From JAQBGV01 sp032128395 (lineage in GTDB: Bacteria; Planctomycetota; UBA8108; UBA1146): DNA of 32,527 bases. Of this stretch, positions 20,525 to 32,446 are shown one piece after another. The stretch spans positions 1 to 32,527 of the forward strand of contig JAQBGV010000004.1 of the NCBI GenBank assembly GCA_032128395.1, read 5' to 3'. The notes under the pieces are model-generated. The model had not been told where the DNA came from. It was given only the letters and a program-made list of their open reading frames with translations, and did not search any database. The translations under genes were made by a program, and so were the position numbers. Each line of letters opens with the position of its first letter. Within the stretch, counting starts at the first letter, position 1.

Positions 20525-23500
20525 CTACTCGTCCTCTTCGTTCTCGATCTCAGCCACAGCCTCTGGGTCGGGCTCATCTTCGGACTCCACAGTGTCGGAG
20601 TCCCCGACCGCGGAATCAACCGTCTCTGGATCCCCAATTTTGGAATCCCCGGATTTGGAACCCCCGGATTTGGAACCCGCAACGACGGATGGCGGGGAGT
20701 CGAGGGGGTCGTCGCCGGCGAAATCGGCCTCTAGATCCGCCCCGAGCTCCTCATCGAGAACCTCATCGAATCCTTCCGCGACGACCGCAGCACCGACACC
20801 GTAGAGGAGGTCCTTCAGATCACCGGTCTTCGAAGCGGCGGTGGTGACCGCGGCGGGCGCGGCCTGTTTCACGGGAACGGCTTGTTGGCCGATCTTCCGT
20901 ACGCCCTTGTCGAAGTACTCACGGAAGCCGGTGCCGGCCGGGATCATGTGACCCATGATCACGTTCTCCTTGAGGCCGACCAGTTCGTCCTTCTTGCCAC
21001 TCAGAGCAGCTTCGGTCAGAACTTTGGTCGTCTCCTGGAAGCTCGCCGCGGAGATGAAGCTCTCCGACTGGACCGACGCCTTGGTGATCCCCTGGAGAAG
21101 CGGGTCCGCCGTCGCGGGTTTCTTCCCCTGCGTGACGATCTCCTCGTTGATGCGCCGGAATCGGAACTTGTCGATGACCGTGTCGGGGAGCAGGTCGGTG
21201 TCCCCCGGATCCTTCACCTTCACGTTCCGCAACATCTGCGAGACGATGATCTCGATGTGCTTGTCGTTGATCGTCACGTTCTGCGAACGGTACACCTTCT
21301 GGACCTCGGCGAGCAGATACCCTTGCACCGCCTCGATCCCGCGAATTCGCAGGATGTCCTTCGGTACCAAGTCTCCGTCGACCAGCGAGTCGCCACCGGT
21401 GACGCTGTCCCCCTTGTGGACGCGGAAGTGCTTCCCGTGCGGAATCACGTGCTCGATCACCACGCCGTTCTCGTTGCGAACGTTGACGATCTGTTTTCCG
21501 CGCTTCTTCTCGCCCATCTCGACGATACCGTCGATCTCGGCGATCACGGACGGGTTCTTCGGTCTCCGGACCTCGAAGATCTCGGTCACTCGCGGGAGGC
21601 CCCCGGTGATGTCCTGGGTTCCCGTGATCTCGCGGGGGGTCTTGGCGAGGAGCGTACCGGCGATGATCTTGTCGCCGACCTTGACCTCGATGTGCGCCTT
21701 CTCCGGAAGGGGGTAGAGGGCGATGATCTCGCCGCTCTCCTCGCGAACCACGATCTGCGGGTGCAGTTCTCCCTTGTGCTCGATGATCACCCGGCGGTCC
21801 TTGCCGGAGACCGGGTCCTTCTCGATCTTGAGGGTGGCGCCCTCCACCACGTCTTCGTAGTCGACCATGCCACCCGTTTCCGACAGGATCGGAATGGTGT
21901 GCGGGTCCCACGAGTAAAGGGTGGTACGCGCCTTGACGGCCTGTCCGTTCTGAACCTCGAGGATCGCGCCGAGGGGCAACTGGTGTCGTTCGATCTCGCG
22001 ACCATCCTTGTCGAGGATCAGCATTTCGCCCCGTCGGTTCAGGACGATGACTTTCCCGTCGGGGTTCGTCACTTCATCGAGGCCCTTGAACTCGACCGTT
22101 CCCGCGTTGGTGGCCTGCTTCGAGGTCTCCTGCACAGCCTTCGACGCAATCCCCCCGATGTGGAAGGTCCGCATCGTGAGCTGGGTCCCCGGCTCGCCGA
22201 TCGACTGCGCGGCGATGATTCCCACTGCGAGACCCAGCTCGACCGGACGCCCGGTCGAGAGATCCATGCCGTAGCACTTGGCGCAGATGCCGAGCGAAGT
22301 CTCACACGTGAGCGGGCTGCGCACGCGCAGCTTCGTGTAGCCGAGGCCCTCGATCCGTCGGGACATCGCTTCGGTGATCAATTCGTGCTCGCGGGCGACC
22401 ACCTCGTCATTCTTGACGTCCTTCACCGTGGTCAGCGAGGTGCGACCCATGATTCGGGCGGCGAGGGGGATGTCGACCTTGTCCCCACGGTAGACCACCT
22501 CCTTGGTGATCCCGTTGAGGGTGCCGCAATCCGCGTTGGTGATGACGACGTTCTGGGCGACGTCCGCGAGTTTTCGGGTCAGGTATCCCGAGTCCGCCGT
22601 CTTCAGTGCGGTATCCGCGAGACCCTTCCGGGCACCGTGCGTCGAGGAGAAGTACTCGAGGACGCGCAGGCCCTCTCGGAAGCTCGCCTTGATCGGGGTC
22701 TCGATGATCTTGCCGTTCGGCTTCGCCATCAGCCCCCGCATCCCCGCGAGCTGCCGGATCTGCGTCACGCTCCCCCGCGCGCCCGAAGTGACCATCACCC
22801 AGATCGGATTCACGTACGGGTTGCCGGGTTCGGTGTCGGTGCGGAGACGCTCCATCAGCTGGTCCCCGACCTGCTCTGTCGCGTGGGTCCAGAGGTCGAT
22901 GATCTGGTTGTAGCGCTCCCCCTCGGTGATCACACCGCTGCGATAGAGGCCCTCGATCTGATCGACCTTCTTCTGGGTCGCAGCGAGGATCCCCGCCTTC
23001 GTATTGGGGAGGCGCAGGTCGTCGACGGAGAAGCTCATCCCGGAGCGGGTCGCCGCCTTGAAGCCGAGTTCCTTCATGTCATCGAGGAGCTTGAGCGTCG
23101 ACTTGCGGCCAAGTCGGCGGTAGCAGTCGTGGATGACTCGCTTCAGGTCCTTCTTGCTCAGCTCGTGGTTGTAGAACGGCATCCCCTTGGAGAGCAGATC
23201 GTTGAAGATGATCCGTCCCGGGGTGGTGACGACAAGACCGTTCGCGTCCGTCTCCTCACGCTCCCCCTTCGCGTTGAAGACCTCACGCCCTTCCGTCATC
23301 CGGACCCGGACGAGGGCGTGTCCGTGCACCCTTCCCGACCCCAGTGCGGTGAAGACTTCATCGATGGAGAAGAACCGCATCCCGTCGCCCGCCATGCCGG
23401 GGAGGCCGATCGTCAGATAGAAGCACCCGAGGACGATATCCTGCGAGGGCGCGATGATCGGGTTCCCGTGGGCGGGAGAGAAGATGTTGTTCGTGCTGAG

Positions 23501-24937
23501 CATCAGGTTCTGCGCTTCGACTTGGGCTTCGATCGACAGCGGCAGGTGCACCGCCATCTGGTCCCCGTCGAAGTCGGCGTTGAAACCCTCGCAGACGAGC
23601 GGGTGGACCAGGATCGCGTTTCCTTCGATCAGCACCGGCTCGAACGCCTGGATCCCCATCCGGTGGAGGGTCGGCGCGCGGTTGAGTAGGACCGGGTGAC
23701 CCTTGGTCACCTCCTCGAGGATGTCCCAGACTTCCTCGTCCTTCCGCTCGAGCATTTTCTTGGCGCTCTTGATGGTGTCCGCGTACCCGAGCTCCTTCAG
23801 CCTGCGGATGATGAACGGCTGGAACAACTCTAGGGCGATCTTCTTCGGCAGCCCGCACTGGTGCAGTCGGAGCTCGGGACCGACCGCGATCACCGAACGG
23901 GCGCTGTAGTCGACCCGCTTGCCGAGCAGGTTCTCGCGGAACCGGCCCTGCTTCCCCTTGATCATGTCGGTGAGCGACTTGAGCGGGCGATTGTTCGAAC
24001 CGAGCACCGGGCGACGGCAGCGGTTGTTGTCGAAGAGCGCATCCACCGAGTGCTGCAGCATCCGCTTCTCGTTGCGGATGATCACCTCGGGAGCGTTCAG
24101 GTCGAGGAGCTTCTTCAGCCGGTTGTTCCGGTTGATCAAGCGGCGGTACAGGTCGTTCAGGTCGGACGTCGCGAAGTTACCACTCTCCAATAGCACCAGC
24201 GGCCGGAGGTCGGGCGGGATCACCGGAACGACGTCGAGGATCAGCCACTCCGCATTGTTCCCCGAGTCGAGAATCGTCTGCACGATCCGCAGCCGGCGGA
24301 TCAGGTTCGCCTTCTTCTGCTTCGAGCGGCTGACCTCGTACTCCTGGGCGAGCTCCACGGCGAGCTCCTTCAGGTTGATCCGGCGGATCATCTCCCGGAT
24401 CGCCTCCGCCCCCATGTCGGCGACAAAACCGTCACCGTACTTTTCGAGGGCGAAGCGGAACTCCTCCTCGCTGAGGAGTTGTTTCTCTTTCAACGGAGTG
24501 TCACCCGGATCGATGACCACATAGTCCTGGTAGTAGATCACCCGCTCGAGGTGGGTGGTCTTCATGTCGAGGAGGTTGCCGAGGCGGGACGGCATCGCCT
24601 TGAAGAACCAGATGTGCACCGTGGGGGCGGCCAGGTTGATGTGGCCCATGCGGCTGCGGCGCACCCGCGAGTGGGTGATCTTGATCCCGCAACGGTCGCA
24701 GATGATCCCCTTGTGCTTGATTCCCTTGTACTTGCCGCAAGCGCACTCCCAATCGCGCTCGGGGCCGAAGATCCGCTCGCAGAAGAGTCCATCCTTCTCC
24801 GGACGGTAGGTTCGGTAGTTGATGGTCTCCGGCTTCCGCACCTCGCCGTATGACCAGGACAAGATGTCGGTCGGCGACGCCAACCTGATGTTGACGGCGT
24901 TGAAGTCGTTCACCTTGTCGTAGATCGGTTCGATCAT
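20525..24937 (-). CDS. rpoC: DNA-directed RNA polymerase subunit beta'
   Basis: 1470 aa (E. coli 1407). Zinc finger 1 has C65, C67, C80 and C83. The catalytic Mg site NADFDGDQM is at 453-461 (D455, D457, D459). The bridge-helix/trigger-loop region follows (SGARGSVTQIRQLAGMRGLM), then zinc site 2 (NADCGTLNG, then LTCETSLGICAKCYG) and the C-terminal GESFISAASFQ-type segment (here SESFISAASFQETTKVLTEA). The last ~75 residues form an acidic low-complexity tail with SKSGG, SKSGD and SKIGD units. The ATG at 24937 is chosen because AGGAGG lies 4 nt upstream; open frame continuing 5' is spacer. It is separated from rpoB by a 116-nt spacer with two hairpins. Confidence 0.98.
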   Translation of the reverse strand: MIEPIYDKVNDFNAVNIRLASPTDILSWSYGEVRKPETINYRTYRPEKDGLFCERIFGPERDWECACGKYKGIKHKGIICDRCGIKITHSRVRRSRMGHINLAAPTVHIWFFKAMPSRLGNLLDMKTTHLERVIYYQDYVVIDPGDTPLKEKQLLSEEEFRFALEKYGDGFVADMGAEAIREMIRRINLKELAVELAQEYEVSRSKQKKANLIRRLRIVQTILDSGNNAEWLILDVVPVIPPDLRPLVLLESGNFATSDLNDLYRRLINRNNRLKKLLDLNAPEVIIRNEKRMLQHSVDALFDNNRCRRPVLGSNNRPLKSLTDMIKGKQGRFRENLLGKRVDYSARSVIAVGPELRLHQCGLPKKIALELFQPFIIRRLKELGYADTIKSAKKMLERKDEEVWDILEEVTKGHPVLLNRAPTLHRMGIQAFEPVLIEGNAILVHPLVCEGFNADFDGDQMAVHLPLSIEAQVEAQNLMLSTNNIFSPAHGNPIIAPSQDIVLGCFYLTIGLPGMAGDGMRFFSIDEVFTALGSGRVHGHALVRVRMTEGREVFNAKGEREETDANGLVVTTPGRIIFNDLLSKGMPFYNHELSKKDLKRVIHDCYRRLGRKSTLKLLDDMKELGFKAATRSGMSFSVDDLRLPNTKAGILAATQKKVDQIEGLYRSGVITEGERYNQIIDLWTHATEQVGDQLMERLRTDTEPGNPYVNPIWVMVTSGARGSVTQIRQLAGMRGLMAKPNGKIIETPIKASFREGLRVLEYFSSTHGARKGLADTALKTADSGYLTRKLADVAQNVVITNADCGTLNGITKEVVYRGDKVDIPLAARIMGRTSLTTVKDVKNDEVVAREHELITEAMSRRIEGLGYTKLRVRSPLTCETSLGICAKCYGMDLSTGRPVELGLAVGIIAAQSIGEPGTQLTMRTFHIGGIASKAVQETSKQATNAGTVEFKGLDEVTNPDGKVIVLNRRGEMLILDKDGREIERHQLPLGAILEVQNGQAVKARTTLYSWDPHTIPILSETGGMVDYEDVVEGATLKIEKDPVSGKDRRVIIEHKGELHPQIVVREESGEIIALYPLPEKAHIEVKVGDKIIAGTLLAKTPREITGTQDITGGLPRVTEIFEVRRPKNPSVIAEIDGIVEMGEKKRGKQIVNVRNENGVVIEHVIPHGKHFRVHKGDSVTGGDSLVDGDLVPKDILRIRGIEAVQGYLLAEVQKVYRSQNVTINDKHIEIIVSQMLRNVKVKDPGDTDLLPDTVIDKFRFRRINEEIVTQGKKPATADPLLQGITKASVQSESFISAASFQETTKVLTEAALSGKKDELVGLKENVIMGHMIPAGTGFREYFDKGVRKIGQQAVPVKQAAPAAVTTAASKTGDLKDLLYGVGAAVVAEGFDEVLDEELGADLEADFAGDDPLDSPPSVVAGSKSGGSKSGDSKIGDPETVDSAVGDSDTVESEDEPDPEAVAEIENEEDE
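20631..20675 (-). repeat. 3 x 15-bp minisatellite in the rpoC tail
   Basis: tccccaattttggaa, tccccggatttggaa and cccccggatttggaa follow each other without gaps (20631-20645, 20646-20660, 20661-20675). On the minus strand they code for five-residue units of the SKSG(G/D) type in the acidic C-terminal tail of beta'. The tail length is likely variable. Confidence 0.85.
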
Positions 24938-24982
24938 CGATCCTCCTGCAACAGAACTCACTACCGTGACCCGTTGCCGTGG

Positions 24983-25021
24983 GAGCCTGCCCAGTGGCCA
25001 AAAGACCACTGCCGCAGGCTC
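24983..25021. repeat. 39-nt hairpin repeat in the rpoB-rpoC spacer
   Basis: gagcctgc (24983-24990) pairs with gcaggctc (25014-25021), and inside it cagtgg (24992-24997) pairs with ccactg (25006-25011), loop ccaaaaga. The first 29 nt recur with 24 matches in the rplV-rpsS spacer (13170-13198). It lies 45 nt upstream of the rpoC start and 3 nt before the CTAG-bounded palindrome. It is likely a second intergenic repeat family, and in RNA a strong stem-loop. Confidence 0.75.
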
Positions 25022-25024
25022 GGT

Positions 25025-25053
25025 CTAGAGGGCGCCGCCGGGGCGGCGCCCTG

Positions 25054-25057
<4 letters not shown>
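25025..25057. repeat. 33-bp CTAG-bounded GC palindrome at the end of rpoB
   Basis: gggcgccgcc and ggcggcgccc (10 bp each, perfect) around a 2-nt centre, flanked by CTAG on both sides (25025-25028, 25054-25057). The rpoB stop TAG (minus strand 25056-25054) is part of the terminal CTAG. It has no T-run. It shares with the fusA and rplX elements the palindromic form and the position on the stop codon, but the internal sequence differs. Confidence 0.75.
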
Positions 25058-28782
<3,725 letters not shown>

Positions 28783-28807
28783 CGAGAGCTCTCTTCGTTC
28801 AGAGGTT

Positions 28808-28846
28808 CCCGAACTGCGCGGGATCCGACCGTTCGGGCCCCCGCGC
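28808..28846 (-). promoter_or_regulatory. two crossing 7-bp pairings in the rpoB leader
   Basis: On the minus strand GCGCGGG (28846-28840) can pair with CCCGCGC (28822-28816), and CCCGAAC (28837-28831) with GTTCGGG (28814-28808). The two stems cross, so they are either mutually exclusive or form a strained pseudoknot. The structure ends 25 nt before the rpoB ATG. A regulatory role in beta synthesis is inferred. Confidence 0.4.
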
Positions 28847-28968
28847 GACGCTCACCGGAGGGAGATCCGGTACTCGCCGAACGCGCGGAAGAAAAAGTAG
28901 AGAAAGAGAAGAAGACGGGCGCGACGGGCGCGAAGCAGAAATCAGCGGTGCATCCCTCGAAACGGCAA

Positions 28969-29005
28969 CGTCGCGGGGCTCCGGGCGTACCGCCCCCCCG
29001 CGACG
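28969..29005 (-). terminator. attenuator-like hairpin between rplL and rpoB
   Basis: cgtcgcgggg (28969-28978) pairs perfectly with ccccgcgacg (28996-29005). Inside, gggcg (28983-28987) pairs with cgccc around a 3-nt loop, making an almost continuous 15-bp stem. There is no T-run after it on the minus strand (TTGCCGTTTCG), so it would be a partial terminator, pause or processing site. Its location matches the rplL-rpoB attenuator known from E. coli. Confidence 0.5.
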
Positions 29006-29074
29006 CTACACTGCGTCCGGTTGCGACTGCAAAGATCGAGGAGACATGCCTCGAGGGTGTCACCATCGATGGAG

Positions 29075-29500
29075 CTACTTGAGCTCCACGGTCGCGCCAG
29101 CGGCCTCCAGGTCCTTCTTGATCTTCTCGGCCTCTTCCTTGTCCACGCCCTCTTTGACCGGCTTCGGCGCACCGTCGACCAGATCCTTGGCGTCCTTGAG
29201 GCCGAGCGAGGTGATGCCCCGCACTGCCTTGATCACCTGGATCTTGTTCGCACCGACCTCCTTGAGGATCACGTCGAAGGTCGACTGCTCCTCTTCGACG
29301 GCGGCGTCACCCCCACCCATTCCCATCGGCATCATCATGCCCATCGACGGAGCTGCGGCGGTCACGCCGAACTCGTCCTCGAGGGCGCCCTTGAGCTCCA
29401 CGAGCTCCATCACGTTGAGAGTCTTGATGCTCTCGACGAGAGGGCTGACCTTGGCCGAGAGGGGAGCCTTCTCGGCGGCGGCGGTATTGACTTCAGACAT
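29075..29500 (-). CDS. rplL: 50S ribosomal protein L7/L12 (bL12)
   Basis: 141 aa stalk protein that recruits translational GTPases (E. coli 121). The N-terminal dimerisation domain includes IKTLNVMELVELKGALEDEF. The C-terminal factor-binding domain is STFDVILKEVGANKIQVIKA then VRGITSLGLKDAKDLVDGAP. The hinge (about 50-70) is Met- and Gly-rich (PSMGMMMPMGMGGGD) instead of the usual Ala/Val type. The first ~16 residues extend beyond the E. coli N-terminus. It starts 3 nt after rplJ. Confidence 0.98.
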   Translation of the reverse strand: MSEVNTAAAEKAPLSAKVSPLVESIKTLNVMELVELKGALEDEFGVTAAAPSMGMMMPMGMGGGDAAVEEEQSTFDVILKEVGANKIQVIKAVRGITSLGLKDAKDLVDGAPKPVKEGVDKEEAEKIKKDLEAAGATVELK

Positions 29501-29503
29501 CGT

Positions 29504-30034
29504 CTACTCTCCCTCTTCCTTCTGCTTGTCCGCGATCGCCTGGAGCACTCCAGGGACCCCGGCGAGTATGCTCTGAGTGACCCCGACCAATTGAATGAGC
29601 GGAGCTGCGACCACCGACACCAGCATTTGATGGATGTCGTGGACGCTCGGCATTGTGGTCAGCCGCTCCGCCTCGGCAGGTCCGAGGACCTCACCGTCGA
29701 GCAGCCCACCCTTGAATTTGATCTCTTTCTTGTTCTTCTTCCGCCAGTCCGCCACCAACTTGGAGGTGGTGATCACGTGCTCGCCTCCGACGAGGACCGC
29801 GGTCGGACCGCTGAGACTCTCCTCCGGGATCGAGACTCCGTGCGCCGCGAAGACGCGGCGGGCGAGCGAATTCTTCACCACGCTGACCGTGATCCCCGCC
29901 CGGCGGAGTTCGGTGCGGTAGGCGTGCGTGTCCTCGGCATTCAGCCGAGAAATATCTACGAGCACGGCGTCTCCGACCCCGCCGAAGCGGCGGCCGAGGT
30001 CGCGCGTGATCAGCTCCTTCATTCGACGTGCCAT
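29504..30034 (-). CDS. rplJ: 50S ribosomal protein L10 (uL10)
   Basis: 176 aa base of the L12 stalk. It starts MARRMKELITRDLGRRFGGV at the ATG at 30034 with GGGAG 7 nt upstream. Motifs: VVKNSLARRVFAA, GPTAVLVGGEHVITTSKLVA and FKGGLLDGEVL; the C-terminal helix (LIQLVGVTQSILAGVPGVLQ then AIADKQKEEGE) binds L12 dimers. It lies 11 nt after rplA, so any L10-type leader regulation would have to act inside this short spacer or further upstream. Confidence 0.98.
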   Translation of the reverse strand: MARRMKELITRDLGRRFGGVGDAVLVDISRLNAEDTHAYRTELRRAGITVSVVKNSLARRVFAAHGVSIPEESLSGPTAVLVGGEHVITTSKLVADWRKKNKKEIKFKGGLLDGEVLGPAEAERLTTMPSVHDIHQMLVSVVAAPLIQLVGVTQSILAGVPGVLQAIADKQKEEGE

Positions 30035-30045
30035 CTCGCCACTCC

Positions 30046-30732
30046 CTACATGCTCACTTGGACCGGGACCGAGGGGGACATCGTCGACTTGATGTAAGCC
30101 TTCCGGATGAAGAGCCCCTTCGTGCCTGAGGGCCGAAGTGTCTTCACGTGTTCGATCAAGGCACTGATGTTCTCGACGAGCTGCTGCTTCGTGAAGCTGC
30201 GCCGTCCCACCGGTGCATGGATGATCGCTCCTGCGTCGTTCCGGAACTCGATCTTCCCTGCGACGAACTCGCGCACCGCGGTGGCGACGTCGGCGGTCAC
30301 GGTCCCCGATTTCGGGGATGGCATCTTGCCCTGGGGGCCGAGAACCCGACCGAGCTTCCCGACGAATCGCATCATCGAGGGGTGGGCGATCGCGACGTCG
30401 AAGTCGAGCCAGCCTTCCCCGATCTTCTTCGCGAGTTCTTCGCCGGAGGCCTCGATCGCCCCAGCCTGGATGGCAGAGGCCGCATCATCTCCCTCGCAGA
30501 ACGCGATGACCCTCAGCTTCTTCCCCGTGCCGTGGGGGAGCGAGAATGCGCCGCGCACCGCTTGGGCGGTCTGCTTCGGGTCGATCCCGAGCCGCAGCGC
30601 CACCTCGACCGTCTCGTCGAACTTGACGGAGTCGAACTGCTGCAACCTCTCCACCGCTGCGTGGAGCTCGATTGGGTCGAGGACCCCCTGCTTCTTGATG
30701 TTCGAATCGTGCCGCCGGCTGATCTTGGTCAT
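30046..30732 (-). CDS. rplA: 50S ribosomal protein L1 (uL1)
   Basis: 228 aa L1-stalk protein; the autogenous repressor of the L11 operon in E. coli. It contains FDETVEVALRLGIDPKQTAQ, VRGAFSLPHGTGKKLRVIAF, GRVLGPQGKMPSPKSGTVT (the L1 signature) and IHAPVGRRSFTKQQLVENI. I start at the ATG at 30732, which overlaps the rplK stop by one base (TGATG). A GTG directly before it (30735) is possible and would add one residue. Confidence 0.97.
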   Translation of the reverse strand: MTKISRRHDSNIKKQGVLDPIELHAAVERLQQFDSVKFDETVEVALRLGIDPKQTAQAVRGAFSLPHGTGKKLRVIAFCEGDDAASAIQAGAIEASGEELAKKIGEGWLDFDVAIAHPSMMRFVGKLGRVLGPQGKMPSPKSGTVTADVATAVREFVAGKIEFRNDAGAIIHAPVGRRSFTKQQLVENISALIEHVKTLRPSGTKGLFIRKAYIKSTMSPSVPVQVSM

Positions 30733-31154
30733 CACTTCACCTGGATTCCCATGCTGCGCGCGGTGCCCTCGACGATGCGGCAGGCCGCCTCGATGGACGC
30801 TGCGTTCAGGTCCTCCATCTTGGTCTCGGCGATCTCGCGAACCTGAGCTTTGTCGACCGTACCCACGACCTCGTGCCCCGGGTTGTTCGCGCCCTTCGCC
30901 AGAGCGGCCGCTTTCTTGAGCAGCACGGAGGCGGGAGGCGACTTCAGGATGAACTCGAAACTACGGTCGGCGTAGACGGTGATCTCGACCGGGATGATCA
31001 GTCCCGGCCTGTCCGCTGTCAGGGCGTTGAACTGCTGGACGAACTGCCCGATGTTCACGCCGTGCTGACCGAGGGCTGGTCCGACCGGCGGCGCCGGGGT
31101 CGCCTTCCCACCGGGGCACTGCAGCTTGATCTTTCCCGTGACCTTCTTCGCCAT
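30732..31154 (-). CDS. rplK: 50S ribosomal protein L11 (uL11)
   Basis: 140 aa GTPase-centre protein bound by thiopeptides and by RelA-type factors. CPGGKATPAPPVGPALGQHG is the Pro-rich N-terminal signature, followed by VNIGQFVQQFNALTADRPGL and the RNA-binding C-terminal domain (DLNAASIEAACRIVEGTARS). It starts 4 nt after the nusG stop. Confidence 0.98.
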   Translation of the reverse strand: MAKKVTGKIKLQCPGGKATPAPPVGPALGQHGVNIGQFVQQFNALTADRPGLIIPVEITVYADRSFEFILKSPPASVLLKKAAALAKGANNPGHEVVGTVDKAQVREIAETKMEDLNAASIEAACRIVEGTARSMGIQVK

Positions 31155-31158
31155 CGCT

Positions 31159-32001
31159 TCAGACCTTCTCCACTTGCCAGTACTCGAGATCGACCGGGGT
31201 CTCCCGGCCGAAGATCGTCACCATGACGCGGATCATCCCCTTCGAGGGCTGAACCTCTTCGACGACCCCCTCGAAATTCTCGAAAGGACCTTCCTTGATC
31301 TTGACCAAGTCGTTCTTCTCGACCTCGATCTTGACCTCGGGAGCCTCGTCTCGCTCGCGCTCCTCGAGTACGTCGAGCAGCTTCCGGACCTCTTTGGCGG
31401 TCATCGGGATCGGCTTCGCGCCCCCCCCGACGAAGTCCCCCACTCCGGGGGTATCGCGCAGCAGGTACCAGATCTCCTCGACCAGCTGCATCTCCATGAA
31501 GAAGTACCCCGGGTAGAGTTTCATCTCACGGATGCGCTTCTTGCCTTCCTTGATCTCACCGATCTTCTGCTTCGGGACCACGATCGCGCGCACGAAGCGA
31601 TCGAGGCTGGCCAGCTGCAGCTTTCTCCGGATCTTGGTCGAGAGCGTGTCTTCGCGACCGCTCTGCACTCGGATCACGTACCAGTTGAGCGCTTCCTCCG
31701 GAACGTCGTCCTTGCCGAAGCTCTCGGCGGTCGGAAGCCCACCCTCGCCGATGATGGATTCGGCCTTCTTCTCGGCCTTCTTCGTCGCCCTCTTCCGGGT
31801 CGGCTGAGCCGGTTCCACCCCGAGTGAAGGTTCGGCGGGGGAGTCATCAGCAGACGCGGCGGAGTCGGGCTCGTCCTTTGGCGCCACCTCGAAGATCGGG
31901 TCGACTCCCGCCTCCGATGTGTCGGCCTCGCCCCCGACCGGTGCGGGTGCGGGAACCTCGGCGTGCTCTCGCACTTCCTCCGAGCTGCCCTCGCTGAACA
32001 C
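31159..32001 (-). CDS. nusG: transcription termination/antitermination factor NusG with long N-terminal extension
   Basis: 280 aa against about 180 usually. Residues 1-66 are acidic and Ala/Pro-rich, 67-81 are basic (PTRKRATKKAEKKAE), the NGN domain spans about 105-208 (WYVIRVQSGRED; LYPGYFFMEMQL; TPGVGDFVGGG) and the KOW domain 231-262 (VKIKEGPFENFEGVVEEV). The start is GTG at 32001, after a G-run and 10 nt after the secE stop. NusG binds the beta' clamp, and its KOW domain binds S10 or Rho. Here secE-nusG precede rplK as usual. The extension looks disordered and its role is unknown. Confidence 0.96.
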   Translation of the reverse strand: MFSEGSSEEVREHAEVPAPAPVGGEADTSEAGVDPIFEVAPKDEPDSAASADDSPAEPSLGVEPAQPTRKRATKKAEKKAESIIGEGGLPTAESFGKDDVPEEALNWYVIRVQSGREDTLSTKIRRKLQLASLDRFVRAIVVPKQKIGEIKEGKKRIREMKLYPGYFFMEMQLVEEIWYLLRDTPGVGDFVGGGAKPIPMTAKEVRKLLDVLEERERDEAPEVKIEVEKNDLVKIKEGPFENFEGVVEEVQPSKGMIRVMVTIFGRETPVDLEYWQVEKV

Positions 32002-32011
32002 GCGTCCCCCC

Positions 32012-32446
32012 CTAGCCTTTCAGACCGTAGAGCAGGTCTTGGACCATCTGGAAAACCACGTCCGCGAACGAGATCCAGAGCCCGAAGACCAAGCAAGTGA
32101 CGATGACGACGATCGAGTTGTTGACCGTCACCTTGCGCGTAGGCCAGGTGACCTTGTTCTTGAGTTCACCTTCAGTGTCGATGAGGAAGTCCGAGAACCT
32201 GGGATGGTTGTACAACCAGACTCCGCCGAGGACGAACGGCAGCAGAACCACCAACGCCGCGACCGACTGCACCCGGATCGACCAATTGAAGAAGGGGAGC
32301 TTGAAGAGCTCCGCGCGACTCCATTCGGTCCCCTCCAACCAGGCGAAGAAGGACACGGTGGCGTAGAGCCCGGTGACTCCCACGAGCGTTGCGAGCGCAC
32401 CTCGGGCCCAGATCCCCTGCCCTTCCTTGTACATCCTGAGGCTCAT
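32012..32446 (-). CDS. secE: preprotein translocase subunit SecE, three-helix form
   Basis: 144 aa clamp subunit of the SecYEG channel. Hydrophobic segments are at 16-36, 59-79 and 109-131; the last follows the conserved amphipathic SecE helix (FLIDTEGELKNKVTWPTRKV). Many bacteria have only the last helix (~60-80 aa). The N-terminal MYKEGQGIWARG resembles PVC-group SecE, by memory. The ATG at 32446 has GGGAG upstream; the ATG at 32434 has only an abutting AGG. No rpmG lies between it and the tRNA. Confidence 0.95.
   Translation of the reverse strand: MSLRMYKEGQGIWARGALATLVGVTGLYATVSFFAWLEGTEWSRAELFKLPFFNWSIRVQSVAALVVLLPFVLGGVWLYNHPRFSDFLIDTEGELKNKVTWPTRKVTVNNSIVVIVTCLVFGLWISFADVVFQMVQDLLYGLKG

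Larger units (their letters stand above)
28783..29074 (-). other. 292-nt rplL-rpoB spacer
   Basis: No gene is seen on either strand. In the minus direction it holds a strong hairpin (28969-29005), a pyrimidine-rich stretch (about 28885-28920), and two crossing 7-bp pairings just before rpoB (28808-28846). A weak TTGCAG-N18-TAGCGT lies near 29000-29030, but I do not call it a promoter. In E. coli the same spacer carries an attenuator and RNase III site. Confidence 0.5.
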
